Positions 37,277-45,988 of a stretch of DNA of 64,000 bases are shown one piece after another. Source of the DNA: Pedobacter changchengzhani (GTDB lineage Bacteria; Bacteroidota; Bacteroidia; Sphingobacteriales; Sphingobacteriaceae); contig NZ_SJCY01000004.1 of NCBI RefSeq assembly GCF_004354365.1, positions 1 to 64,000 on the forward strand, in the 5' to 3' direction. Numbering within the stretch: the first letter of the stretch is position 1; each line of letters begins with the position of its first letter. Below the pieces are notes generated by a model. It did no database searches. It saw only the letters and a list, made by a program, of their open reading frames with translations, and had not been told where the DNA came from. A program made the position numbers and the translations under genes.

Positions 37277-38245
37277 ATGAAAATATTTTTAAAAAACATG
37301 ATGATGGTTGCTTTAACCATCATCATCTCGAGTACTGTTGCTAAAGCGCAATTGGAAATGCAAGGCAGCCAATTTATATTAGATAAAACTTTTATAAACC
37401 CAGCATTTATGGGTACCGAAAGCCAGGCAATGGGTAATGCTCAATATCAAGCGGTAAGTGGTGCACAGGGCAGTGGCGCCAAAGCATACACGCTATCGGT
37501 TGGTGGAAACGTGAATTTGCCCAAAGTAAAATCAAGTATTGGTTTTAATGCGGTCAAAAATACTTTTGGCAACGATAGTTACACCGTGGGTTATGGCAAT
37601 TATGTGTATCACCTGCCGGTTTCAGAAAATATGGTGCTTTCATCATCCATAGGGATTGGCGTACAGCAGTTCGATATAAATTTATCAGATTTAGTTACCG
37701 TTAAGGATGGAGATCCGTTAGCGAGGCGAAATATTTATAGCTCTAAGTTTGATGCTAGATTTGGCATTGCAGGACGCATCAACAATAAATATTATTTTGG
37801 TTTATCTTTCGATAATATTTTATCGCTTTACACCAATAAGGATAGTTATTCCAACCAAGTGCCGGCAACTTTCCGCAAAATAAATTTGTACGCCATTATG
37901 GGTGCCAATCTGCCTATTCAGGGTAATTTAATGTTAACTCCCACGTTCCTGTTCATCAAAAACATGGGTGGCATAACCTCTATAGATGTAAATGCTCAAA
38001 TTTTAATGAATAGGTCTTTGGCCTTTGGTATTGGTTTCAGACAAAGAATAGAAGAGGTGTCAACCATAACGGAAGATAATGGACGAAGCTTAACTCAATC
38101 CATAATCAGACCGATGCTGTCTTATCAGCTAAATAACGCGAAAAACAGTATAAAAATCGGTTACTTATATAATTTCAATGCTTCTAGCAGTGTTGGGCTA
38201 AATGTTGGTACACACGATATTTCTTTGGCTTTCATCATTCCGTAA
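37277..38245 (+). CDS. PorP/SprF family type IX secretion membrane protein
   Basis: About 322 residues from ATG37277 (MKIFLKNMMMVALTIIISSTVAKAQ signal peptide). ATG37265 and a GTG at 37250 are alternative starts. The mature part opens with the family signature LEMQGSQFILDKTFINPAFMGTES and continues as outer-membrane beta strands (GFNAVKNTFGNDSYTVGYGNYVYHL, ARFGIAGRINNKYYFGLSFDNIL) to a hydrophobic C-terminal strand. PorP/SprF proteins are encoded next to CHU_C-type cargos and help hold or export that cargo. The gap to the giant cargo gene is under 30 nt, so they share a transcript ended by the terminator at 38277. Confidence 0.92.
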   Translation: MKIFLKNMMMVALTIIISSTVAKAQLEMQGSQFILDKTFINPAFMGTESQAMGNAQYQAVSGAQGSGAKAYTLSVGGNVNLPKVKSSIGFNAVKNTFGNDSYTVGYGNYVYHLPVSENMVLSSSIGIGVQQFDINLSDLVTVKDGDPLARRNIYSSKFDARFGIAGRINNKYYFGLSFDNILSLYTNKDSYSNQVPATFRKINLYAIMGANLPIQGNLMLTPTFLFIKNMGGITSIDVNAQILMNRSLAFGIGFRQRIEEVSTITEDNGRSLTQSIIRPMLSYQLNNAKNSIKIGYLYNFNASSSVGLNVGTHDISLAFIIP

Positions 38246-38276
38246 ACCGAAAGTAATTAGCAATTATTTTACGTGC

Positions 38277-38320
38277 AAAACGGGTTTGATACAATTTGTG
38301 CCAAACCCGTTTTTATTTTT
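38277..38320 (+). terminator. Terminator after the cargo-PorP operon
   Basis: AAAACGGGTTTG pairs perfectly with CAAACCCGTTTT across a 13-nt loop, followed by TATTTTT. Ends the 8-kb transcript. Confidence 0.88.
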
Positions 38321-38393
38321 GCTATTTAAACTTAAGTCGATAATTGAAATTTGATTATTAGAGTTCGATAGCAATCCCCCTCACGCCCTAATT

Positions 38394-38450
38394 TCGAAAA
38401 TCCTAACCGATTTTATTTTTAAACGCCCAGCCCAGATCTCGAAAATCCTA
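38394..38450. repeat. Short direct repeat TCGAAAATCCTA
   Basis: The 12-mer occurs at 38394-38405 and 38439-38450, in a stretch of similar loose units (CCTAATTTCG, AAATCTTTCTAATCC). No gene lies between 38321 and 38470. Confidence 0.5.
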
Positions 38451-38470
38451 AAATCTTTCTAATCCTTACC

Positions 38471-38749
38471 CTAGCTAATATACGCCCTATCTTCATCACT
38501 CAATTCATTTTTCTTCAAGTTTTGAAGGTTTTTTTCAATCTCATCATCATAACTTTTTACAGTTTTACGTGGTCTGCCGGCAACGAAGCCTATTATAAAG
38601 CCAACTAAAATACAAATCCCAATAACTAAGAGTTTAGAAACGGATAGTGTGGTAACTAAAAAATCGAAATCTACAGGTTCTGTGTTTACCATTAAAAAAA
38701 TGGTTAATAACACAGTTAAAATAATAATGAAAATGGTTTTTCCGCTCAT
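38471..38749 (-). CDS. LapA-domain (DUF1049) small membrane protein
   Basis: 92 residues: two membrane helices (about 4-22, IFIIILTVLLTIFLMVN; and 35-57, VSKLLVIGICILVGFIIGFVAG), with the conserved NTEPVDFDFL link typical of LapA/DUF1049. A basic and acidic cytoplasmic tail (RPRKTVKSYDDEIEKNLQNLKKNELS) follows. In E. coli LapA acts with LapB in controlling LPS synthesis; no LapB is here. It starts 4 nt after the upstream peptidase-barrel gene stop, so the two probably share a message. Confidence 0.8.
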   Translation of the reverse strand: MSGKTIFIIILTVLLTIFLMVNTEPVDFDFLVTTLSVSKLLVIGICILVGFIIGFVAGRPRKTVKSYDDEIEKNLQNLKKNELSDEDRAYIS

Positions 38750-38753
38750 GCGT

Positions 38754-41561
38754 TTAAAAGCTATAATTAAATGAAAACTCTAATATTGGATTTTGATTGT
38801 AAATTTTGTTAACAAAAATCAAACGTGCGCCTAAATCTACAACAGGCTGATACCTAAAAAGGTTTAAACTAGTATTTATTTCTACACCAAAAGTTTTTGG
38901 TTCGGTAATTTTAGTGTTAATACCAAGGTTTTCATAATGGCAAAATAACCCTCCTCTAAAATTGCGGATGTAAGCCAGCGATCCAATTTCCCAATCGGGG
39001 TAGGCAAAAGGAAAGCGGTAATTAAAAAGCAATGTATTTTGCATTTTGTTTTTTGCCAAAATATTATTATAACCGTAAACTGTAGAAATTTCGGTAGCAT
39101 ACTGATTTACACCTGTACCTTTTTGATAATTAAAACTTGCCAAAAAAGAATGATTTTTAGCAATGCCAGGAAAATAGAAGAAACTCTCTAAGCCCAATAT
39201 TTCGCCTTTTAAATTTTTATCAAAAGGCTGGTGGTCGTAATTAACTCGCAAAATTTGAGCAAATTTTGGTGCTACATCTCGCGCTGCGGTACTGGTGCTG
39301 TGGTTAAAGGTAAAACTATACTCAAGCGGGAATTTTACCTCTGTAATCAAATTTGAGGGCAAGTTCTCAAACAGGTACCTTTTGGTGTAGCTGGTTGCTG
39401 CATTTAGCGAAATTGAATAGTTTTGGTTGCGAACGCTAAACGATACTGGCAGCGAAACATTCAATTTTACATAGTTCTCTCTCCAGTCGCCTTGCTGCGG
39501 GCCATTTTTAGCGCTGTAGAACAACCTTTTCGGCCTATTGCGATAGGCAAGACTTAAAACCGGATACAGTGCTTTATAGCTCATATCTGCTGTATATTCA
39601 ACTCTTTTTAAATCGCTGTGGTATTTTGCGCCAGTAGAAAAATTCATGGTGTTTAAAAGATTGTTCGATTGTAATGCTAATCCATAAGTATATTCATCAT
39701 CAATTACCGGAATAATACTATGGAAATTGAAAAGATTTTCTAATTGATGATAGGGTTTGGAGGTGAGTAGTGTGTCTGGTTTTGGGATGTTCTTAAAAAC
39801 ATCAATCGAATCTTTTTTTACGGTTGAGGATAAAAAATTTACGAATTCATCTTTTCCAACTTCTTTCTCCTCCAAATTTGTTTCGGCAATTTCGTAGCCA
39901 TTAATTTTATAATTGTTAAAAGTGATTTTCCCCTTATCGGATTTTTTTACATTAAAAGCGCCGTATTTAGAAGCGGTTAAGGCGCTTATTTTTTTTGAAT
40001 CGACGTCTATGTCATAAATGTTATCAATTCCATTGTAGTGCGCGTTAAAAGCTATTCTATCATTAATAAAAATCGGCCTGCTTAATTGCTGTCTCACGTT
40101 AGTAATTAAGATTGTGTTTTCTGAGTTTTCCAAAACGTTTAAACTTTTTCCTTTTTCGCTAACGCTGATGTAAGCAATCTTATTTCCCGATTGATTGAAA
40201 CTTGGAGTTTGCAAAATGAAATTTTCTGGATTTGGATAGGTCTTCAAAATCGAACCATTCACAGCATCCAATTCTACTAAATTAAATTTGTTGCTGAGGT
40301 CAACCTGCACGGCAACAATTTTTTTTCCGTCAACTGATAAACTAGGAGAGAATAGGCGAGTTTTGTTTGTGAGTTGTTTGAATTTTTTTGTTGCTAAATT
40401 ATAACTACAAATTACGCTGTAACTCCTTTGCTTAAACCTTGCATCGTATCTAATTTCATCCCACACCAAAATGTTATTTTCAAAGCTGAACCAGGGTTGC
40501 TCTTGGTAGCCAATTCCGAAAAGTCGGCGCTCGGATTTATCTGCATTTATGAGTACGAAATATTTGGCTTCGGCCTTGCTTTCTTTAAGTGCTAAAATTT
40601 GATTTTTGTTTACCCGAACAGGTAAAAAATAGTCGGTGGCAAAGGTTGCTTTTTTGTTTAAGCTAGCGTACTTTTCAGTCTGCGAATTTTCAGCTTGTTT
40701 TTGCCATTTTTCTTCGATTTTATTTTGAGTAGCGAGGTAAAATTTACGCGTGTTTTTGCCAGTATATTTTTTTAAAGTCTGCGAAAAGGGATACAATCTT
40801 AGCGGTCTTTTCTTGATGTCTTGTAGCAAGCTATCCGAAATGAATTTTCCATATTGCTGGTTTAGGTTTGCCACCATTAAATAACCGGTTTGATAATAGC
40901 CCGGTGTTACACTTTTATCCGATCCAAAATAGGCCTTACTGTAAGATAATTTTTTCCCTTCTAAAACCGAAGTCCGAAAAGGCATAATCCAATTTGGTTG
41001 TCGTCCTCTGCCCGAACTTGTTAAAGCGGTCTCGTTCACAACCGCATCACCTTCGAAAAACCATATCGGTATGGCAGCACCAAAATAAGCAAAGTACACC
41101 AGCTCAGGGAAAGGGTTTTTTTTATTTCCTGTCAATTTGTCAAATTGTGCAACATGCCTAAGTTCGTGTATCGCTAGGTTGTTTAGCCAATCTTGGCTGT
41201 CGAAATATTGGGGTGGGGTGGTATAGAATTCCGATTTCTTTGGGCCGAGCTGGACGAAGCCATTTGCAACCGTTCCGCGGTTCTGAAGCACGATGGGTAT
41301 CGCTGTTTTTTTAAGGTGATACCCGCTTGCAGTAAAGGGATAAATGTAGGGTAGGGTATAGCCCATCCGTTGTGCCTCTTTTTCAAGCTCGGCAGGATAG
41401 ATAATTTTAAAGCCACCTACCTCAATTGTCCGCCAATTTACACTAAGTGGGTTTTGATCTGCACTAAAAATCTGCCCAAAAACCGATAATGAAATAAAAC
41501 TTAAGGTAAAGCATGTTAAGTACCTGATAAATAACATTTTGTCTTGTTTGGTTAAATTCAT
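38754..41561 (-). CDS. Outer-membrane protein with zinc-peptidase-like N terminus, beta-propeller and barrel
   Basis: 935 residues. Signal peptide near residues 10-30 (FIRYLTCFTLSFISLSVFGQ); ATG41537 would give a tighter one. Residues about 40-300 resemble peptidase MA-type domains: HELRH at 132-136 in LAIHELRHVAQFDKL, and a candidate third ligand Glu170 in IPIWFFEGDAVVNETAL. About 300-600 has propeller-like repeats (FSPSLSVDGKKIVAVQVD, TPSFNQSGNKIAYISVSEKG, RPIFINDRIAFNAHYNGIDNIYDIDV), and the last 300 residues are barrel strands ending in a terminal Phe (LEFSFNYSF). This predicts an enzyme held at the outer membrane. The motif is complete, so activity is plausible. Substrate unknown. It shares a message with the LapA-like gene. 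Confidence 0.8.
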   Translation of the reverse strand: MNLTKQDKMLFIRYLTCFTLSFISLSVFGQIFSADQNPLSVNWRTIEVGGFKIIYPAELEKEAQRMGYTLPYIYPFTASGYHLKKTAIPIVLQNRGTVANGFVQLGPKKSEFYTTPPQYFDSQDWLNNLAIHELRHVAQFDKLTGNKKNPFPELVYFAYFGAAIPIWFFEGDAVVNETALTSSGRGRQPNWIMPFRTSVLEGKKLSYSKAYFGSDKSVTPGYYQTGYLMVANLNQQYGKFISDSLLQDIKKRPLRLYPFSQTLKKYTGKNTRKFYLATQNKIEEKWQKQAENSQTEKYASLNKKATFATDYFLPVRVNKNQILALKESKAEAKYFVLINADKSERRLFGIGYQEQPWFSFENNILVWDEIRYDARFKQRSYSVICSYNLATKKFKQLTNKTRLFSPSLSVDGKKIVAVQVDLSNKFNLVELDAVNGSILKTYPNPENFILQTPSFNQSGNKIAYISVSEKGKSLNVLENSENTILITNVRQQLSRPIFINDRIAFNAHYNGIDNIYDIDVDSKKISALTASKYGAFNVKKSDKGKITFNNYKINGYEIAETNLEEKEVGKDEFVNFLSSTVKKDSIDVFKNIPKPDTLLTSKPYHQLENLFNFHSIIPVIDDEYTYGLALQSNNLLNTMNFSTGAKYHSDLKRVEYTADMSYKALYPVLSLAYRNRPKRLFYSAKNGPQQGDWRENYVKLNVSLPVSFSVRNQNYSISLNAATSYTKRYLFENLPSNLITEVKFPLEYSFTFNHSTSTAARDVAPKFAQILRVNYDHQPFDKNLKGEILGLESFFYFPGIAKNHSFLASFNYQKGTGVNQYATEISTVYGYNNILAKNKMQNTLLFNYRFPFAYPDWEIGSLAYIRNFRGGLFCHYENLGINTKITEPKTFGVEINTSLNLFRYQPVVDLGARLIFVNKIYNQNPILEFSFNYSF

Positions 41562-42639
41562 CTAAATCGTTTGCTAAAATATTTAGTTTTTTGAAATTTG
41601 GATATATGTATTATTGTAAATTTTAACTTTAGTTTGTTAAAAAAAACAAACTGATTATCAATAATATATGATATTTAAATAAATCGGTAAAACCTTTATT
41701 TTTTCGATTCTACAATTTATTTTTATTAAAATTATCACCCAAAAATGTAACTTAAATATGCGTTATTAATTCAGCTATTAAAGTACACTTAATTATCTGT
41801 TTTCCTCGAAAAAAAAATCAATAAACTTCGTTGATGCATACGTATTCCGGGAAATAAAAGATTTTGAATCCACTTTAAATCTTGATCAAATTTCAATCTT
41901 TCGGTCGTTTTCTTGTCGTGAATTTTGGTGCGTTTTAAGTTTATTAAATCGCTACTCTACAACTTCTAATCTTGGTAAAATTAGGTTGTAATTCTATCTC
42001 TTTTCAAAGTTTTTGGGAAGAGGTCTATTGGAAAATTTCGCGGGCGAAATTGAAAATCAAATTAACTTCATGTTTGCTCATTTTTCAATACTATGCCAGT
42101 TTGGCATATTAATTTCTGAAGACTACTACATTTTTTGAAAGCTAAATTTAATAGGGTTTATATCTTTTTCGCTTTAGTGTTGAGTCAATATTAGTTTGAA
42201 AATAAGATTTAATGACGACAAGAGCCCGTCGATTTTCTTGAAATAAATTGCAGTCATTTCAAAATTTTGTATGATTTAAGCTCTTAAAATAGTTGGTTTT
42301 TCATCTAAATTCGCATCGTTAACGGTTCTGTAAGGATGTAATCGGAAGAAAAGACAACGTAAGTGGATTTTGAAGCACTTACTTTAAAAGTGTCTAATAG
42401 TGGCTTTATGCGCTGGAATAGCAGCTTATCTTATTTTTGATTGGCTGTAAGAAAGTGATGTTAATTTTAGCTGTACTACGCATTTTCCCGACTTTTTTTG
42501 AGTTATAATGAACGTTTAAGGTTGGTTTGGGTTATAGGATTACGCGTAGTATAATAGATTAATTCAGGTATAATAGACTGCGTCCATGGCAAAATTTGCC
42601 TGCTAAGTGTTTCGGGAAATAGGGCTTTAAACCCTCAAA
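41562..42639. other. 1.08-kb region without a supportable gene
   Basis: Very AT-rich. I find no open frame of 60 codons on either strand, which is rare for this gene-dense window. Visible pieces are a 10-bp direct repeat GTATAATAGA near 42549 and 42570, the palindrome GGCAAAATTTGCC near 42588-42600 and AGGGCTTTAAACCCT near 42621. The last could end the DMT transporter transcript on the minus strand. It should also hold the promoter of the peptidase-barrel gene. It could be an old pseudogene or an RNA locus; I cannot show either. Confidence 0.45.
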
Positions 42640-43518
42640 TTATAGCGAGTTGTTTCGATTTTTGTAAATCGGATATAAGATAACTGCTGCCAATATTATG
42701 ATCGAACCAAAGTAAAATCCAGTGGTCATTTGTTCAGAATCCTTAAAGAAAATTAATGCTAAAATGATGCCATAAACGGGTTCTAAATTGCTTACCAATG
42801 ATACCCGGAAAGCCGACATTGTACGCATTACGGATACGCCAGCAACATAAGCCACTGAGGTGCAAATACTGCCCAATATAGTTAGGTAAATCCAGTCGGA
42901 AGTTGATAACATAAAGCTCTTATTTAAGAGATTTACATCCCAAAATTTGTATAAAGTAATCCAAAATAAACCACCTGCCAGTTCATAAAAACTGATGATT
43001 GATGGGTCGCATTTTTGAACAAATGTGGAGTTTATAGTGGAGAATAAACTGGCTGCAACCGCTGCTAAAAGACCAAATATGATGCCTAAAGTATATTTAG
43101 ATTCGAACTTAAAAATCATAAAAATACCAATACAAATTAAAATCCCAACCAAAATATCGGGAATTACAATCTTAGTTTTTTTAATTAGTGGTTCTATTAT
43201 AGATGTAAATAAAGTAAAGGATGACATGCAAACAAGCGTTACCGATATGGTAGAAACATGGATAGAATAGGAAAAAAATATCCAATGAAGGGCTACAATT
43301 CCGCCTGTAAGTACAAATGAAATGAATTGTTTTTTAGTGATTTTTAAGCTTTTTTTAGTAAGCGCAAACCATAGAATCAGCGTTGCAACCGCAATGATTA
43401 AGCGGTACCAAACAATCGATACAGCATCTATTGTGATTAGTTTTACCAATACGCTAGTAAAACCCCACACAATTACCGTAGCATGTAATATGATTAGGTT
43501 TTTATTGCCTTTTAGCAT
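42640..43518 (-). CDS. EamA/DMT-family transporter
   Basis: 292 residues with ten predicted membrane helices as two EamA halves: first HATVIVWGFTSVLVKLITI...YRLIIAVATLILWFAL, second LGIIFGLLAAVAASLFSTINSTFVQK...FYELAGGLFWITLYKF, then SNLEPVYGIILALIFFKD, the usual motif of the second half. Members export amino acids, metabolites or drugs; substrate cannot be told. The ATG lies two bases after the lptG-like stop, so it is the last gene of the tgt-lptG operon. Confidence 0.88.
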   Translation of the reverse strand: MLKGNKNLIILHATVIVWGFTSVLVKLITIDAVSIVWYRLIIAVATLILWFALTKKSLKITKKQFISFVLTGGIVALHWIFFSYSIHVSTISVTLVCMSSFTLFTSIIEPLIKKTKIVIPDILVGILICIGIFMIFKFESKYTLGIIFGLLAAVAASLFSTINSTFVQKCDPSIISFYELAGGLFWITLYKFWDVNLLNKSFMLSTSDWIYLTILGSICTSVAYVAGVSVMRTMSAFRVSLVSNLEPVYGIILALIFFKDSEQMTTGFYFGSIIILAAVILYPIYKNRNNSL

Positions 43519-43520
43519 GC

Positions 43521-44624
43521 TTATTTTGGGGCTTTCTTAATTAAAATAAGGCCGAGGATGGTAAAAAATATAGTTGGCAGTAGCACAGCGATAAATGGTG
43601 GCAAGCCTCCTTTGAGAGAAAACATTTGTGTAAACTGGTTAAAAACGATGTATGCAAAACTTAAAAATATACCAATACCTAACGATACGCCAACACCGCC
43701 ACGAACCTTGCGGGAGGAGAGAGCAACGCCGATTAGCGTGAGTACAAACGCAGATAATGGCGTAAGGTATCGCTTGTATTGTTCAAATTGCAGATCGTTC
43801 ATAATACCAGTTCCGCGTATTTTTTCCTTCCTAATTTTTTCCGAAAGCTCCGTTGTACTTAAGTTCTGCACCACGTTGTCGTAAGCAGAAAGATCATCAG
43901 GCCGCATATCCAAAATGGTATCTTTCTGTTTGCCGTTGCCGTAAATCATCGATTCTTTTAAGCCATTAATGTTCCGGATAGAGTAATTGCTTAATTGCCA
44001 TTGCCTTTTCAGCGAATCCCATTTAATGTTTTCGGCAACAATTTTTTTAGTTAATACGTCTCCATTAAAATTATCCAATGAGAAATGATAGCCAGAGTTT
44101 GTTTTATTATCGAAACTCTCGATAAAGACGTATGTTTTTTTATCCAGTTTCATGTGGATGTTGCTCTTGCTCGATGCATCATTCGTGCGCACGTACGTAT
44201 TCTCGAATTCGTTTTTAAGCTTGTTGGTGTACGGCAAAAGGTATAAATTCGATAATAAATTTGCGGAGAATATCACAGATGCAGCCACGAAATATGGAAA
44301 TAAGAAACGGTTAAAGCTTATGCCTCCACTCAAAATAGGCACAATTTCTGTTTGATCGGCCATTTTAGCGGTGAAAAATATGACCGCTATAAAGTTGATT
44401 AACGGCGACAACATATTTACATAAAACGGAATAGAACCTGCGTAATACTTAGATAAAATGCCCCATAACGTTAAGCCACTTTTTAAAAAGTTGTCTAGTT
44501 TCTCCGAAAGGTCGAACACTATAATTATAATTACGAAAATAGCCAACGTATAAATAAATGTACCCAAGTATTTGCCGATGATGTATCGATCTATAATTTT
44601 TACGCGACCTTTTAGTATATTCAT
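43521..44624 (-). CDS. LptF/LptG-family permease (YjgP/YjgQ)
   Basis: 367 residues, transmembrane component of the ABC transporter that pulls lipopolysaccharide from the inner membrane. N-terminal helices (KIIDRYIIGKYLGTFIYTLAIFVIIIIVFDLSEKLDNFL, then PLINFIAVIFFTAKMADQTEIVPILSGGISFNRFL, the coupling region), a periplasmic beta-jellyroll (about 150-240), and three C-terminal helices (LTPLSAFVLTLIGVALSSRKVRGGVGVSLGIG). It follows tgt by 2 nt, an arrangement I know from other Bacteroidota. Whether it should be called LptF or LptG is unclear; a partner is not in the window. Confidence 0.9.
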   Translation of the reverse strand: MNILKGRVKIIDRYIIGKYLGTFIYTLAIFVIIIIVFDLSEKLDNFLKSGLTLWGILSKYYAGSIPFYVNMLSPLINFIAVIFFTAKMADQTEIVPILSGGISFNRFLFPYFVAASVIFSANLLSNLYLLPYTNKLKNEFENTYVRTNDASSKSNIHMKLDKKTYVFIESFDNKTNSGYHFSLDNFNGDVLTKKIVAENIKWDSLKRQWQLSNYSIRNINGLKESMIYGNGKQKDTILDMRPDDLSAYDNVVQNLSTTELSEKIRKEKIRGTGIMNDLQFEQYKRYLTPLSAFVLTLIGVALSSRKVRGGVGVSLGIGIFLSFAYIVFNQFTQMFSLKGGLPPFIAVLLPTIFFTILGLILIKKAPK

Positions 44625-44626
44625 TT

Positions 44627-45757
44627 TTAAAGTTTGTTGCCCAGCACTTTAACCATTTTGTTTTTCCATTCGTAAAAATCGCCAGCAATTATCCGTTTCC
44701 TAGCTTCTTTAACCAACCATAAATAGAAATGTAGGTTATGAAGGGTTGCAATTTGGGCGCCAAGCATTTCTTTACTGTGTATTAAATGCCTCAAGTACGC
44801 TTTACTAGTAACTAAATCTACGTGCAAATCGCTATCTGCATCCAATGGAGAAAAATCATCTTCCCATTTTTTATTTCTAATGTTTATTAGTCCATTTCGA
44901 GTAAATAACATGCCATTTCTGGCGTTTCTAGTCGGCATAACACAGTCAAACATATCAATGCCCAACGCAATATTTTCTAACAGGTTTATAGGTGTACCTA
45001 CACCCATTAAATAACGCGGTTTTTCGTAAGGTAATATATTGCACACTACTTCGGTCATTGCATACATCTCCTCGGCGGGTTCGCCTACCGATAAACCACC
45101 AATGGCATTACCCTCTCTGTTCATGTTGGCAATAAATTCTGCCGATTTTTCTCTTAAATCTTTATAAACAGAGCCTTGCACAATCGGAAAAAGTGTTTGA
45201 TCAAAACCATATTTGGGCTGTGTATTATCAAAACGGGTACAGCAACGTTTTAACCAACGATGTGTCATTTTTATGGATGCTGCGGCGTAGTTATAATCGC
45301 ATGGATATGGCGTACATTCATCAAAAGCCATAATAATATCAGCCCCAATTGTACGCTGGATATCCATTGCATATTCGGGGGTAAAAAGATGTTTTGATCC
45401 GTCAATATGCGAGCGAAAAGTTACACCTTCTTCCTTTATTTTACGAACTTTGCTTAAAGAATACACTTGGTAACCACCGCTATCGGTTAAAATTGGGCGG
45501 TCCCAACCAATAAATTTATGCAAACCGCCGGCTCGCTCTAAAATATCAAGTCCGGGTCTTAAATATAAATGGTAAGTATTGCCTAAAATAATTTGCGCGT
45601 TTATATCTTGTTCAAGTTCTCGTTGATGTACTGCTTTTACCGTTCCGGCAGTACCCACAGGCATAAAAATAGGAGTTTCTATTTCGCCGTGAGCAGTAGT
45701 AATTGTTCCTGCCCTGGCTTTCGAAAGCGGATCTTTAGCTTCTAAACTGAATTTCAT
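44627..45757 (-). CDS. tgt: Queuine tRNA-ribosyltransferase
   Basis: 376 residues. It swaps guanine-34 for the preQ1/queuine precursor in GUN-anticodon tRNAs. TIM-barrel motifs: GEIETPIFMPVGTAGTVKAV, LGNTYHLYLRPG, ILTDSGGYQVYSL with the Asp nucleophile region, DIIMAFDECTPYP, LPIVQGS-like FPIVQGSVY, GGLSVGEP and YLMGVGTP; the catalytic Asp lies in GIDMFDCVMPTR. One feature is of interest: the zinc site usually written CxCxxC is not obvious, the C-terminal part reading RNKKWEDDFSPLDADSDLHVDLVTSKAYLRHLIHSKE where C-x-C-x-x-C is expected. The His near the C terminus is kept. First gene of the operon with the lptG-like and DMT genes. Confidence 0.93.
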   Translation of the reverse strand: MKFSLEAKDPLSKARAGTITTAHGEIETPIFMPVGTAGTVKAVHQRELEQDINAQIILGNTYHLYLRPGLDILERAGGLHKFIGWDRPILTDSGGYQVYSLSKVRKIKEEGVTFRSHIDGSKHLFTPEYAMDIQRTIGADIIMAFDECTPYPCDYNYAAASIKMTHRWLKRCCTRFDNTQPKYGFDQTLFPIVQGSVYKDLREKSAEFIANMNREGNAIGGLSVGEPAEEMYAMTEVVCNILPYEKPRYLMGVGTPINLLENIALGIDMFDCVMPTRNARNGMLFTRNGLINIRNKKWEDDFSPLDADSDLHVDLVTSKAYLRHLIHSKEMLGAQIATLHNLHFYLWLVKEARKRIIAGDFYEWKNKMVKVLGNKL

Positions 45758-45988
45758 CTATGTTTTATTAATCTTTTCAATGCTCAAAATAGCAATTTCT
45801 GCTCCAAATGAGGGGTAAATTAATTTGACTTATTATTAATTATATTTAACCTGTAATAGGTTTAATTGCCGTCAAAAATCTCACAAAAATAACAAAAATA
45901 GGCTTCATTTTTTTGTTTAATTTTTTATCAACATAAAGATGTATTATAGATTAAAAATCAGAGATTTGCGCCTATTTAATTTAACATC

